Origin: Pseudomonas putida
Lineage (GTDB): Bacteria; Pseudomonadota; Gammaproteobacteria; Pseudomonadales; Pseudomonadaceae
DNA length: 64,000 bases
Direction of reading: 5' to 3'
Assembly (NCBI RefSeq): GCF_025905425.1
Contig: NZ_CP109603.1
Span: forward strand, 3,012,001-3,076,000
Within the stretch, counting starts at the first letter, position 1. The number at the start of each line of letters is the position of its first letter. Below are positions 36,443 to 43,708 of this stretch, one piece after another. Under the pieces are notes generated by a model. The model saw only the letters and a program-made list of their open reading frames with translations, was not told the DNA's origin and made no database searches. A program made the position numbers and the translations under genes.

Positions 36443-37612
36443 TCAGACCATCGCCGGATCAGGCTCCAGGCCCATCAGCTCGCGGCCGAGGATCTGCGCG
36501 CAAACGTCATAGTCGGTGTAGGCGTGGGCACCGGTCAGGTGCGCATCACGGAACAGGCGCTGCATCTCGTTGCTTTCAAACCAGGCGCCGCCACCGGCCG
36601 CTTCCATCAGCCGGTCCACCGCCTGGATGCACATCTTCACGGCATAGCCCTGGTTGGTCCGCCAGAACGCCAGCGTGGCGCGTGTCGGGTATTCATGGCG
36701 CTCGCTGTACTCGGCGATTTCATCCCAGCTTTTTTCCAGCAGGGCACGCGCGGCTGCCACCTGGTGAGTGGACTCGGCCAAGCGCATGAGTGCAGGCGTT
36801 GCCGCCCCCACTGCCGCGCCGGTGTAGGCACGCACGCGGTTGCGGGTTTTCTCGCGGAACACTTCCAGCATGCGCTCGGCGACACCGAGGCTGACGGTGG
36901 AGAAACCACTGGCGAAATACGGGCGGTATGGGGCGAAGAAGATCTTGCTGTCCGGGTACAACCCAAAGCCTGCCGACTTGCCTTCCATCATGTCCTTGGC
37001 CTTCTGGATGCGGTGCTCAGGCACGAAGGCGTCACGCACGATCAAGGTCTTGCTGCCGCTGCCGCGCATGCCAACGGCGTACCAGTCATCACGGATTTCA
37101 TAGTCACTGCGCGGCAGGACGGCAAAGCAGTAGTCCTGCGTGCCTTCGGCATTCTTGCGACGGAAGCCCATGATCGCCCACTCGGCATGGTCACAGCCGG
37201 AACTCCAGCCCATCTCGCCGCTGAACGTCACGCCGCCTTCGACTTCTTCGGTACGGCCAAAGGGCGCAATGCTGCTGCTGGCCGTCGCATCCGGGTTGGT
37301 TTGCCAGACCTCCTGCTGAAGCGTGGCCGAGAACATCGCCATCTGATGGCTGTGGGTGCACAACAGGCTCATGGCCCACGCGGTACTGGCACAGGCGCCC
37401 GCCAGCAAGGCAATGCACTGGGCAAACTGCGGCAGCGAAATCTCCATGCCGCCATAGTGCTTGGGCAAAAAGGCACGGTGCATGCCGATGCTCTTGAGCA
37501 GCGCGATATTCTCTGCCGGGACACTGCGATCCTGCTCCGCACGGACGGCATTGGCGGCAATCGTCGGCAGGATCGACTTGAGGTCTTCGAGCAGGGGATT
37601 TGGCTTTTTCAT
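36443..37612 (-). CDS. hpaB: 4-HPA 3-hydroxylase oxygenase component (C2 type)
   Basis: The 389-residue flavin monooxygenase has the acyl-CoA dehydrogenase fold and turns 4-HPA into 3,4-dihydroxyphenylacetate with FMNH2 from the C1 partner. It closely follows the A. baumannii C2 sequence, including LLCTHSHQMAMFS with the catalytic His (here residue 87, His120 there) and TASSSIAPFG with the Ser (here 113, Ser146 there), and ends ILGRELMGLEPDPAMV as that protein does. It is shorter at the N-terminus by about 33 residues. Not related to the E. coli HpaB fold subgroup. The promoter region 37613-37792 carries a putative HpaA tandem site. The symbol is functional, not phylogenetic. Confidence 0.93.
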   Translation of the reverse strand: MKKPNPLLEDLKSILPTIAANAVRAEQDRSVPAENIALLKSIGMHRAFLPKHYGGMEISLPQFAQCIALLAGACASTAWAMSLLCTHSHQMAMFSATLQQEVWQTNPDATASSSIAPFGRTEEVEGGVTFSGEMGWSSGCDHAEWAIMGFRRKNAEGTQDYCFAVLPRSDYEIRDDWYAVGMRGSGSKTLIVRDAFVPEHRIQKAKDMMEGKSAGFGLYPDSKIFFAPYRPYFASGFSTVSLGVAERMLEVFREKTRNRVRAYTGAAVGAATPALMRLAESTHQVAAARALLEKSWDEIAEYSERHEYPTRATLAFWRTNQGYAVKMCIQAVDRLMEAAGGGAWFESNEMQRLFRDAHLTGAHAYTDYDVCAQILGRELMGLEPDPAMV

Positions 37613-37743
37613 GAACGGTCTCTTTATTATTGGAGAGTCGACTTCGGCTGCACCAAGCCCTGTCGTGCGGGCGTTGCGGTGCGATGGAGCAGCCGGAAAG
37701 TCTGTAAAGACACGTTCAGTATGTGAGGTAGGGCTAAACCTCG

Positions 37744-37778
37744 AAATGCACGTTACGGCGGGAAAATTGCACTTTCCA
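37744..37778 (-). promoter_or_regulatory. Candidate AraC-type (HpaA) tandem site of the hydroxylase promoter
   Basis: On the minus strand GTGCAATTT and GTGCATTTC are direct repeats with starts exactly 21 bases apart. The upstream end TGGAAAGTGCAA is shared exactly with 26729-26740. The site is about 130-165 bases above the C2 start codon, ahead of a possible CATACTGAA -10. Binding by HpaA is inference. Confidence 0.45.
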
Positions 37779-37792
37779 TGGCCGCTGGCGCG

Positions 37793-38215
37793 TCACGGTT
37801 TGATCTTTTTCATTTCGTTGAGCAGCTGCATCAGTTGCTGCAGTTTGTCTTCGCCGAACTGGCTGAGGATCCTTTCATAGTTGCGGGCCATTTCCTCGCT
37901 CATTGCCAGAAACGCCTGCTGCCCTTTGTCCGTCAGGCTGATGAACACCCGTCGCTGGTCTTCCGGCGACTTTCGCCGTGCAACCACCCCATCACGTTCG
38001 AGCCGCTTGAGCACACCGCTCATGCTGGGTTTGAGAATGCAGGCAAGCTCGGCGAGCTGATGGCTTTCCAGCTCGCCCTGCTGGCGCAAAATACGAATGA
38101 CCCGCCATTGCTGTTCGGTCAGGTCATGGGCATTCAAGGCCGGTCGAAAGAACGCCATCGTGGCTTCGCGAGCCTGCAGCAGGGTAAGGGTCAAAGAGGG
38201 TCTTGGTGTGGTCAT
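37793..38215 (-). CDS. hpaR: MarR family regulator, HpaR paralogue 2
   Basis: This is a 140-residue HpaR-type repressor: SLTLTLLQAREATMAFFRPALNAHDLTEQQWRVIRILRQQGELES, recognition region LAELACILKPSMSGVLKRLERDGVV and wing DQRRVFISLTDKG. About 98 of 140 residues agree with the copy at 26240, with most changes in the C-terminal effector/dimer part, so the two may read different ligands. It precedes the hydroxylase genes on the same strand. An ATTAATACATTAAC element lies 56 bases above its ATG, like the operators at hpaG, suggesting autoregulation. Confidence 0.87.
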   Translation of the reverse strand: MTTPRPSLTLTLLQAREATMAFFRPALNAHDLTEQQWRVIRILRQQGELESHQLAELACILKPSMSGVLKRLERDGVVARRKSPEDQRRVFISLTDKGQQAFLAMSEEMARNYERILSQFGEDKLQQLMQLLNEMKKIKP

Positions 38216-38270
38216 GCGTGCCCGGGCATCATGGAAAGTGGCGAGCAGGCCAGTATGCCAGCACGGGCTC

Positions 38271-38284
38271 ATTAATACATTAAC
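38271..38284. promoter_or_regulatory. HpaR-like operator ahead of hpaR copy 2
   Basis: ATTAATACATTAAC agrees with the two elements in the hpaG promoter (GTTAACATATTAAC, ATTAACACGTTAAC) in the core TTAAYAYRTTAAC form. It lies in the divergent region between hpaR copy 2 and the FAD oxidoreductase gene. Confidence 0.55.
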
Positions 38285-38326
38285 CAATCAGCCGATGACA
38301 GGCTCGGTCAACCGCTGCCAGCGGCA

Positions 38327-38356
38327 CTGGCAGGCTGGTTACACTCGCTGGCAGGC
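38327..38356 (+). promoter_or_regulatory. Candidate FeaR-type tandem site
   Basis: CTGGCAGGC occurs twice as direct repeats with starts exactly 21 bases apart (38327 and 38348), the geometry of AraC/XylS-family sites. It lies about 100-130 bases before the ATG at 38458. Similar CTGGCAC-type repeats occur upstream of 43709 and 46971. Confidence 0.5.
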
Positions 38357-38457
38357 AAGCACAAGACACCTGACGACAGCCAGGCGCTCAATGACCCCAT
38401 GTGCCAGTGCGCTTGCGAAACGGCCCTATCACAACTCCAAATCAGCAGGCTGCGCCA

Positions 38458-39755
38458 TGATCACCCTCGAAAGCCCGACCTATTACTGCGCGACCAAAAA
38501 GTACAACCTGAACTTCCCCACGCTGGAAAGTGACATCGAGGCGGATATCGTGGTCATCGGTGGTGGGTTTTCGGGGATCAACACTGCGCTGGAACTGGCA
38601 GAAAAAGGCGTGACCAACATCGTCGTGCTCGAAGCCCGCTACCTGGGTTTCGGCGGCACCGGGCGCAATGGCGGGCAGATCATGGCCGGTATCGGCCATG
38701 ATCTGGAAAAGATCAGACACAGCGTCGGCGACAAGGGCTTGAAAGAGATCTTCAAGATCAGCGAACTGGGCGCCGGCATCATCAAGGCGCGCATCGCCCG
38801 CTACAACATCGATGCCGACTTCTGCCACGGTTACGGTTACATGGGTTTCAACAGCCGCCAGGCAAAAACCCTGCGCGCCTGGGAAAAGCAGTTCAAAGCC
38901 ATCAATGCGCATGACGAGATCCGCTACCTGGAGGGCTCGCAAGTGCGCCAGATCATCGGCAGCAACGCCTACAGCAGCGCCCTGCTGCACATGGGCGGTG
39001 GCCACGTGCATTCGCTCAACCTGCTGCTCGGCGAAGCCCAGGCCCTGGTCGGCCACGGTGCGCGCATTTTCGAGCACAGCCCGGCGCTGGAAGTGACCTA
39101 CGGTGAGCGCATCAAGGTGCGTACCGGGCGCGGCTCGGTGCGTGCGAGCAAACTGCTGTGGGCCTGCGACAGCTTCCTCAACAAGCTGGAGCCCGAGCTG
39201 CACGCGCGCACCATCAACACCTACGCCTTCCAGATGATGACCGAGCCGCTGCCAGACCCACTGATCGAGCGGATCAGCCCGATCCGTGGCGCCTACAGCG
39301 ATATCCGCCCGGTAATCGACTACTACCGGGTCACCCGCGAGAACCGCCTGCTGTTCGGCGCCGCCACCTCCTGCATCGAGCACATCCCGCTGGACCTCAA
39401 GGCGTGGAACCGCGCCCTGATGCTGAAGATTTTCCCGTACCTCAAGGACGTGCGCATTGACCTGGCCTGGGGCGGCCCGATGGCCACCAGCGCCAACCTG
39501 TTCCCACAGATCGGCACGCTGAGCAATCGCCCCAACGCGTTCTATGTGCAGGGCTATTCAGGCTTTGGCGTCACGCCCAGCCACATCATTTGCAAGATCC
39601 TCGCTGAAGGCATGCTTGAAGGGTCGGCACGCTATGAGCTGCTGCGTTCGATCAAGCATGCACAGATCCTCGGCAAGGACCATTTTCGCCCACTGCTGCT
39701 CACGGCCGGCAAGGCCGTGCACCAGCTGTCGGGCTACTTCAACGGCCGCCGTTGA
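38458..39755 (+). CDS. FAD-dependent amine oxidoreductase (DAO/PuuB family)
   Basis: This 432-residue flavoprotein has an N-terminal dinucleotide fold (ADIVVIGGGFSGINTALELAEKG) and the PuuB-like block GRNGGQIMAGIGHDLEKI, then MGGGHVHSLNLLLGEAQAL and a C-terminal flavin contact GYSGFGVTPSHIICKILAEGML. Relatives oxidise primary or gamma-glutamylated amines to aldehydes, giving H2O2 or passing electrons on. The neighbours (cupin, FeaR-type regulator, amine transporter, aldehyde dehydrogenase) suggest an aromatic amine substrate. I chose the ATG at 38458. A second PuuB-like gene sits at 59121. Confidence 0.85.
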
Positions 39756-39784
39756 ACCTTTCCTCTCACCACTGGAGAACTGCC

Positions 39785-40150
39785 ATGACCCTTACCGCTG
39801 TCAAGCGAGGCGTACAACTGTCCGAACTGGACCCCTGGGGCACCGTTGCCGATCTGGGCTCGGAGATTCTCGAAGGCGAGGTCAACGCCTTTGGCAAGAT
39901 GACCCACGGCGCCCCGACCGACCCGGTCAGCAGCGCCTACTTCGGCACCACCCGCGGCAAGTTCCGCATGGTCTATCCCTTCGACGAGCAGGCGGTGATC
40001 GTGACCGGCGAAATTCAGCTGACCGATGAGTCCACGGGGCAGGTCACCCGCTTCAAGGCCGGTGATGCGTGGTTTGTCAGCAAAGGTACGCCGGTACTCT
40101 GGGAGGTGCTGAGCGAATCGTTCGTCAAGCATTACCTGGCGGTGGCCTGA
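39785..40150 (+). CDS. Cupin-domain protein
   Basis: This 121-residue protein is a single small cupin barrel of the ethanolamine-utilisation-like (EutQ-type, DUF861) kind: GKFRMVYPFDEQAVIVTGEIQLTDESTGQVTRFKAGDAWFVSKGTPVLWEVLSESFVKHYLAVA. It follows the FAD enzyme by 29 bases and is probably cotranscribed. Such cupins often accompany amine oxidases of this family but their activity is unknown. Metal-ligand His residues of classical cupins are not obvious. Confidence 0.8.
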   Translation: MTLTAVKRGVQLSELDPWGTVADLGSEILEGEVNAFGKMTHGAPTDPVSSAYFGTTRGKFRMVYPFDEQAVIVTGEIQLTDESTGQVTRFKAGDAWFVSKGTPVLWEVLSESFVKHYLAVA

Positions 40151-40196
40151 GGCTTGGCTCTCATAGAACAACACTTAACTTAATCAAACAGACGCC

Positions 40197-40285
40197 CCCT
40201 GTGGGAGCGGGCTTGCCCGCGAACACCGGCGAAGCCGGTGCCCGTTACCGCGTCGCTTTCTTCGCCGGCAAGCCCGCTCCCACAG
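40197..40285. repeat. Inverted pair of REP elements
   Basis: CCTGTGGGAGCGGGCTTGCC and the facing GGCAAGCCCGCTCCCACAGG enclose the small ACACCGGCGAAGCCGGTG repeat. The pair lies between the convergent cupin and FeaR-type genes, where it may act as a bidirectional transcript end. Confidence 0.88.
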
Positions 40286-40313
40286 GATTGGTGACGTGCT
40301 ACAAAATCGCCGA

Positions 40314-41255
40314 TCAGGCCATGGCCTGTGCGCGGAAATCCTTGGGCGATTGCTCGAACTGCTTCTTGAACGACCGGCTGAAATGCGCCGAGTCGGTGAA
40401 GCCCCACTTGTAGGCGATCGAGGTGATCGAATCGCGCTTGAAGAACGGGTTGGCCAGGTCGTCCGCGCTGCGCTTAAGACGCGCCCGCTGGATATAGCGG
40501 CAGACGCTGTCGCCCTCCTCCTCGAACAAGCGGTAAAGGTGGCGAACCGAAATATTCAGCCGGCCGGCCAGGTTGGCCGGGGTCAGCCCGGGCTGTGACA
40601 GGGAGTCGTCGATCACCTGTTGCACATAGCTGCGCAGGTTGGCGCCACTGAGCGGGCCAAGTGCATGCGGCTGGTCGCCATTGCGTTCGAAACCCGGTTC
40701 GAGCAACGCAATGAAGGCAGTCTGCAGCGCATCACCTTGCGCCCCGTCACCGCTGGCATGGTCTTCTTTGCACAGTTGGTCCATCAGCACATGCAGCATG
40801 CGCCCACAGGCATTGGTCGAGGAAATCTTGCCGAACATCGCCCCGGAGCCTTGCACATGCTTGCGCACCTGCTCGCGGGAAAGGGCCAGCGAGACATGCT
40901 CGATCAGGCCGTTGGGGGTGATCTCGCAACGCCCGACAGAATCCATCAGCAACAACTCGCCCGGCGCCAGGCTGACACGCATGCCGCCCTGCGCCACCGT
41001 CGAATACCCCATGCGCTGGCTGACCAGAAAGCAATGCTGATCATCGTCCAAGGTCGGGTTTTCACCCAGCCGGCGGATGTTACCGGCATTGGTGCGCAGA
41101 TTGGCCAGGGGCAGGCCCGCACGGGAAAACGTAGAAACCTCGCCGATGAACAAGGAATGGTTGGAGGCAAGCGCTGTCTCGAAACGGCCGCAGATCTGCT
41201 GCATGGCCGTGGTCCAGCGTTCCAGCCCCTGACGGTTGGGTTGTTGAGTGTGCAT
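40314..41255 (-). CDS. feaR: AraC family regulator, FeaR type
   Basis: The 313-residue protein has an AraC_binding_2-like N-terminal domain (GRFETALASNHSLFIGEVSTFSRAGLPLANLRTNAGNIRR, then SLAPGELLLMDSVGRCE) and a C-terminal HTH (LTPANLAGRLNISVRHLYRLFEEEGDSVCRYIQRARLKRSADDL then SITSIAYKWGFTDSAHFSRSFKKQFEQSPKDFRAQ). This is the layout of FeaR, activator of amine oxidase and phenylacetaldehyde dehydrogenase genes in E. coli. It lies downstream of the transporter and DUF3156-like genes on the same strand, with its own palindrome upstream. Equivalent to the regulator of the tyramine cluster of P. putida U as I recall it. Confidence 0.82.
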   Translation of the reverse strand: MHTQQPNRQGLERWTTAMQQICGRFETALASNHSLFIGEVSTFSRAGLPLANLRTNAGNIRRLGENPTLDDDQHCFLVSQRMGYSTVAQGGMRVSLAPGELLLMDSVGRCEITPNGLIEHVSLALSREQVRKHVQGSGAMFGKISSTNACGRMLHVLMDQLCKEDHASGDGAQGDALQTAFIALLEPGFERNGDQPHALGPLSGANLRSYVQQVIDDSLSQPGLTPANLAGRLNISVRHLYRLFEEEGDSVCRYIQRARLKRSADDLANPFFKRDSITSIAYKWGFTDSAHFSRSFKKQFEQSPKDFRAQAMA

Positions 41256-41290
41256 GGATGCCCTCGACGCAGAATTTGTTGTTATGCGGC

Positions 41291-41312
41291 CATTGTTAAC
41301 ATGTTATCAATG
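41291..41312. promoter_or_regulatory. 22-base near-perfect palindrome upstream of feaR
   Basis: CATTG-T-TAACATGTTA-T-CAATG is symmetric except for one base pair. Its core TAACATGTTA resembles the HpaR-like elements (TAACATATTA) at hpaG. It lies 36 bases above the feaR ATG, over a possible TTGTGC-N17-TAACAA promoter, so it is probably a repressor operator. Confidence 0.55.
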
Positions 41313-41369
41313 GTCGCACAACTGTGATCTTTCGCCTGGAACATGAGCAAGGCACGTGCCAAAAAGGGG

Positions 41370-41954
41370 TCAGAGACGGGGCAGTGATTGCCCGAACAGG
41401 GCAAGGCAGGCCATCAGGTGCGCCCGTTGCGGCGGGCTGATCTGAATGTAGCGACGAAACGCCGGCATGCGGTTGACCACTTCGCTGCCGCCCATGTGCT
41501 CCAGGGTCAGCCACCAGTGGCCTGCGCGACACTCCAGGGTCAGGCGCTTGAAATCCAGCGGCATGAGCGCGGCGGTCAGTTGCGCATCGCTCAATAGCCG
41601 ATCACGTACCTGGGTAAAGCGCGCCTTGTCGCCGCCGCGGTACACGCAGGCAAGGCCAGTACGGCGGATTGCACCCGTATGACGCATTTCAAGGGTAACC
41701 CCGCCCTCTTGCAGGGCAGGCATGCACAACTGGAATTCACAGGTCACCACGTGCATCAGCAGGTGTGCCTCGACGCACTCGCGCACCTCGGCATGCCAGC
41801 CTTGCGCCGGGTTGTCGATCACCCCGTGGGCCGGTTCCAGCAGGTGCATCTGCACCTGCCCCAGGTTACGCGACAGCAGCCCCAGCGTGGCCCCAGGCCG
41901 GTAACCGGCCGGGGCACGCGGTGCCAGCAGGCGCTCACGCAAACGTCTGATCAT
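41370..41954 (-). CDS. Conserved protein of unknown function (possibly DUF3156)
   Basis: I take the ATG at 41954, which has GGAG eleven bases upstream and overlaps the end of the transporter gene by 20 bases; the frame is open further up inside that gene. The 194-residue product begins MIRRLRERLLAPRAPAGYRPGATLGLLSRNLGQVQ and contains LLMHVVTCEFQLCMPALQEG, RFTQVRDRLLSD and TLECRAGHWWLTLEHMGGSEVVNRMPAFRRYIQIS. It has no signal peptide or membrane helix. I recall a family called DUF3156 beside amine permeases but cannot confirm the match. Coupling to the transporter suggests a linked role. Confidence 0.6.
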   Translation of the reverse strand: MIRRLRERLLAPRAPAGYRPGATLGLLSRNLGQVQMHLLEPAHGVIDNPAQGWHAEVRECVEAHLLMHVVTCEFQLCMPALQEGGVTLEMRHTGAIRRTGLACVYRGGDKARFTQVRDRLLSDAQLTAALMPLDFKRLTLECRAGHWWLTLEHMGGSEVVNRMPAFRRYIQISPPQRAHLMACLALFGQSLPRL

Positions 41955-43431
41955 GATGCCGGTGCTCCACTGCATGGCCTGGCTCTGCCGCGAACTCTTT
42001 CTCCAGCACATCCTCCACCCGCGCAGGCTTGAACGGGTTGACCTTCTGCACGCACAGCGTCCAGAACAGCGCATAGGTTGCGGTACAGGCCAGCATGATG
42101 GCGAACGGTACGTAGATATCGGCGGGGTTCATGCCCGGTGGGGTGATGAACGCCATGCCGATGACGATACCGCCGCTGGAAATGATCTGCGGCAGCGGGA
42201 ACAGCGGCGAGCGGTAGGCACGCGGCAGGTCGGGGCGGCGGATGCGCAGGATCACCACCGACAGCGTGACCAGCAGGTAGGCGGTGCTCCAGGCACACAC
42301 TGCCGCGAGTACCAGGTGCAGGATGTTGTCCGGGTTGCCGCCCAGGTACCAGGCGTGCAGGCAAGGGATCAGGGCAACCACCAGAATGCACAGCAACGGC
42401 GTCTTGAAACGTGGATGCAGGTAGGCAAAGGCCTTGGGCAGCGCACCATCCACCGCCATGCCGTAGAGGATGCGCGGCACCCCGGCCATCAAGGTGTTGA
42501 TGGTGGCGGCGCCGGCAAACAGAAAGCCGATACCCAGCCACACGGGGCCGATATCGCCCATCACCTGCTCGGCGAAACGCGGGATGGCCATGGGCGTGTC
42601 GAGCAAGTGCACACCGCTGGCGGCATCGAGCACGACGTTTTCCACCTGGCGCTTCATGGCCGCACCGTAGATGAACATGCAACTGGCCACGCCAAACAGG
42701 CCCAACGCCATGGCCCGCGGCAGCACCCAGGCCGAACGGCGCAACTCCGGCGCCAGCGGCGTGACGAACTCACAGCCGACGAACATGAACATGGCCATGC
42801 CGATCAGCGAGAGGATGGTCATCAGGTCGGTCCCGACCAGCGACGCCCCGAACGGCCCTTCCAGCTCAACCGCCGGCGCGGCAATCAGGCCCAGCACGCC
42901 AAACACCATCAACGTGGTCCACATGCCGAAGGTGAGGATCACTTCGGCCCGGCTGAACGCACTGACCCCAAAGGCATTGAGCACCGCGAACGACAACACG
43001 AAGCAGACACCCAGCAGCCACGAACCGCCTGCGGACTCAGCCAGGGTATTGAGGTGCTCGAAGTTCACCAGTGCCATGACCCCGGACAGGATGGTTTCGG
43101 CGGTACCGGCGAACACATGCACGATCAGGTAGGCCGACAACGTGCCGGTAATGGCGAAGAACCGGCCCATGCCACAGTTGATGTAGTCGTACACCGAACC
43201 TGTGGTCGGCAGGATCGAGGCCGCCTCGGCAAAGGTGGTCGACTGCGCCAGCATCATCAATGCCGCGATGACCATGGCCAAGGCGAAGGCACTGCCGCCA
43301 ATGCCAAACCCCATGGTCGCGGTGAGGATCACCGGGCTGGCCATGATCAGCCCGACGGTGCTGGCCAGCGCCGTGGGGAACCCGACACTGCCCCGGTTGA
43401 GATGCTCGGTGAGCTTGTTGTTGAGTGACAT
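41935..43431 (-). CDS. APC-family amine/amino acid transporter
   Basis: The 498-residue permease has 12 predicted helices. The APC core is seen in FPTALASTVGLIMASPVILTATMGFGIGGSAFALAMVIAALMML and in FAEAASILPTTGSVYDYINCGMGRFFAITG. The ATG at 43431 gives the usual short cytoplasmic N-terminus; the longer frame to 43599 crosses the promoter region. It is divergent from the aldehyde dehydrogenase gene and shares a 277-base control region with it. Tyramine, dopamine or phenylethylamine are the likely substrates from context. Confidence 0.88.
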   Translation of the reverse strand: MSLNNKLTEHLNRGSVGFPTALASTVGLIMASPVILTATMGFGIGGSAFALAMVIAALMMLAQSTTFAEAASILPTTGSVYDYINCGMGRFFAITGTLSAYLIVHVFAGTAETILSGVMALVNFEHLNTLAESAGGSWLLGVCFVLSFAVLNAFGVSAFSRAEVILTFGMWTTLMVFGVLGLIAAPAVELEGPFGASLVGTDLMTILSLIGMAMFMFVGCEFVTPLAPELRRSAWVLPRAMALGLFGVASCMFIYGAAMKRQVENVVLDAASGVHLLDTPMAIPRFAEQVMGDIGPVWLGIGFLFAGAATINTLMAGVPRILYGMAVDGALPKAFAYLHPRFKTPLLCILVVALIPCLHAWYLGGNPDNILHLVLAAVCAWSTAYLLVTLSVVILRIRRPDLPRAYRSPLFPLPQIISSGGIVIGMAFITPPGMNPADIYVPFAIMLACTATYALFWTLCVQKVNPFKPARVEDVLEKEFAAEPGHAVEHRHHDQTFA

Positions 43432-43594
43432 CGTTATGCCCCGGCTTGTTTTTGTGGCGTTGAACGCGGCAAGCGAACCTGCACGCACGGCTGTTGGTTG
43501 CCTCCCTGCGTAATCACTGTGCGCCGCCACTGGCGGGGCGTCTTGCCCATGGCTGCCGTGGCCCTTGTTGCTGCCTGCCAGCACCAGCATGCCT

Positions 43595-43624
43595 GGCACG
43601 CAGCGTCATGCCGCCGTCACGCAG
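43595..43624 (+). promoter_or_regulatory. Candidate FeaR-type tandem site in the feaB/transporter divergent region
   Basis: GGCACGCAG (from 43595) and GTCACGCAG (from 43616) are direct repeats with CACGCAG starts exactly 21 bases apart. They end 26 bases before an ACTATGCT -10-like sequence facing the aldehyde dehydrogenase gene, so an activator there would touch the -35 region. The same CTGGCA core appears at 38327 and 46839. Confidence 0.5.
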
Positions 43625-43708
43625 ATGCAAGATCAACACCGTGCCCGCTCACTATGCTCGACGCTTTGGCGGCCTGCCAGGCCGCGCCCTTCTGCCTTCG
43701 GAGTCAGC

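Noticed and set aside
35315..37726. 803-codon plus-strand open frame opposite the 4-HPA hydroxylase genes
   Set aside because: The minus-strand proteins match known C1/C2 components along their length; the plus frame has no recognisable domain.
41953..43428. 491-codon plus-strand open frame opposite the APC transporter
   Set aside because: It is the complement of a clear 12-helix permease, rich in His/Gln/Arg as expected of a shadow.
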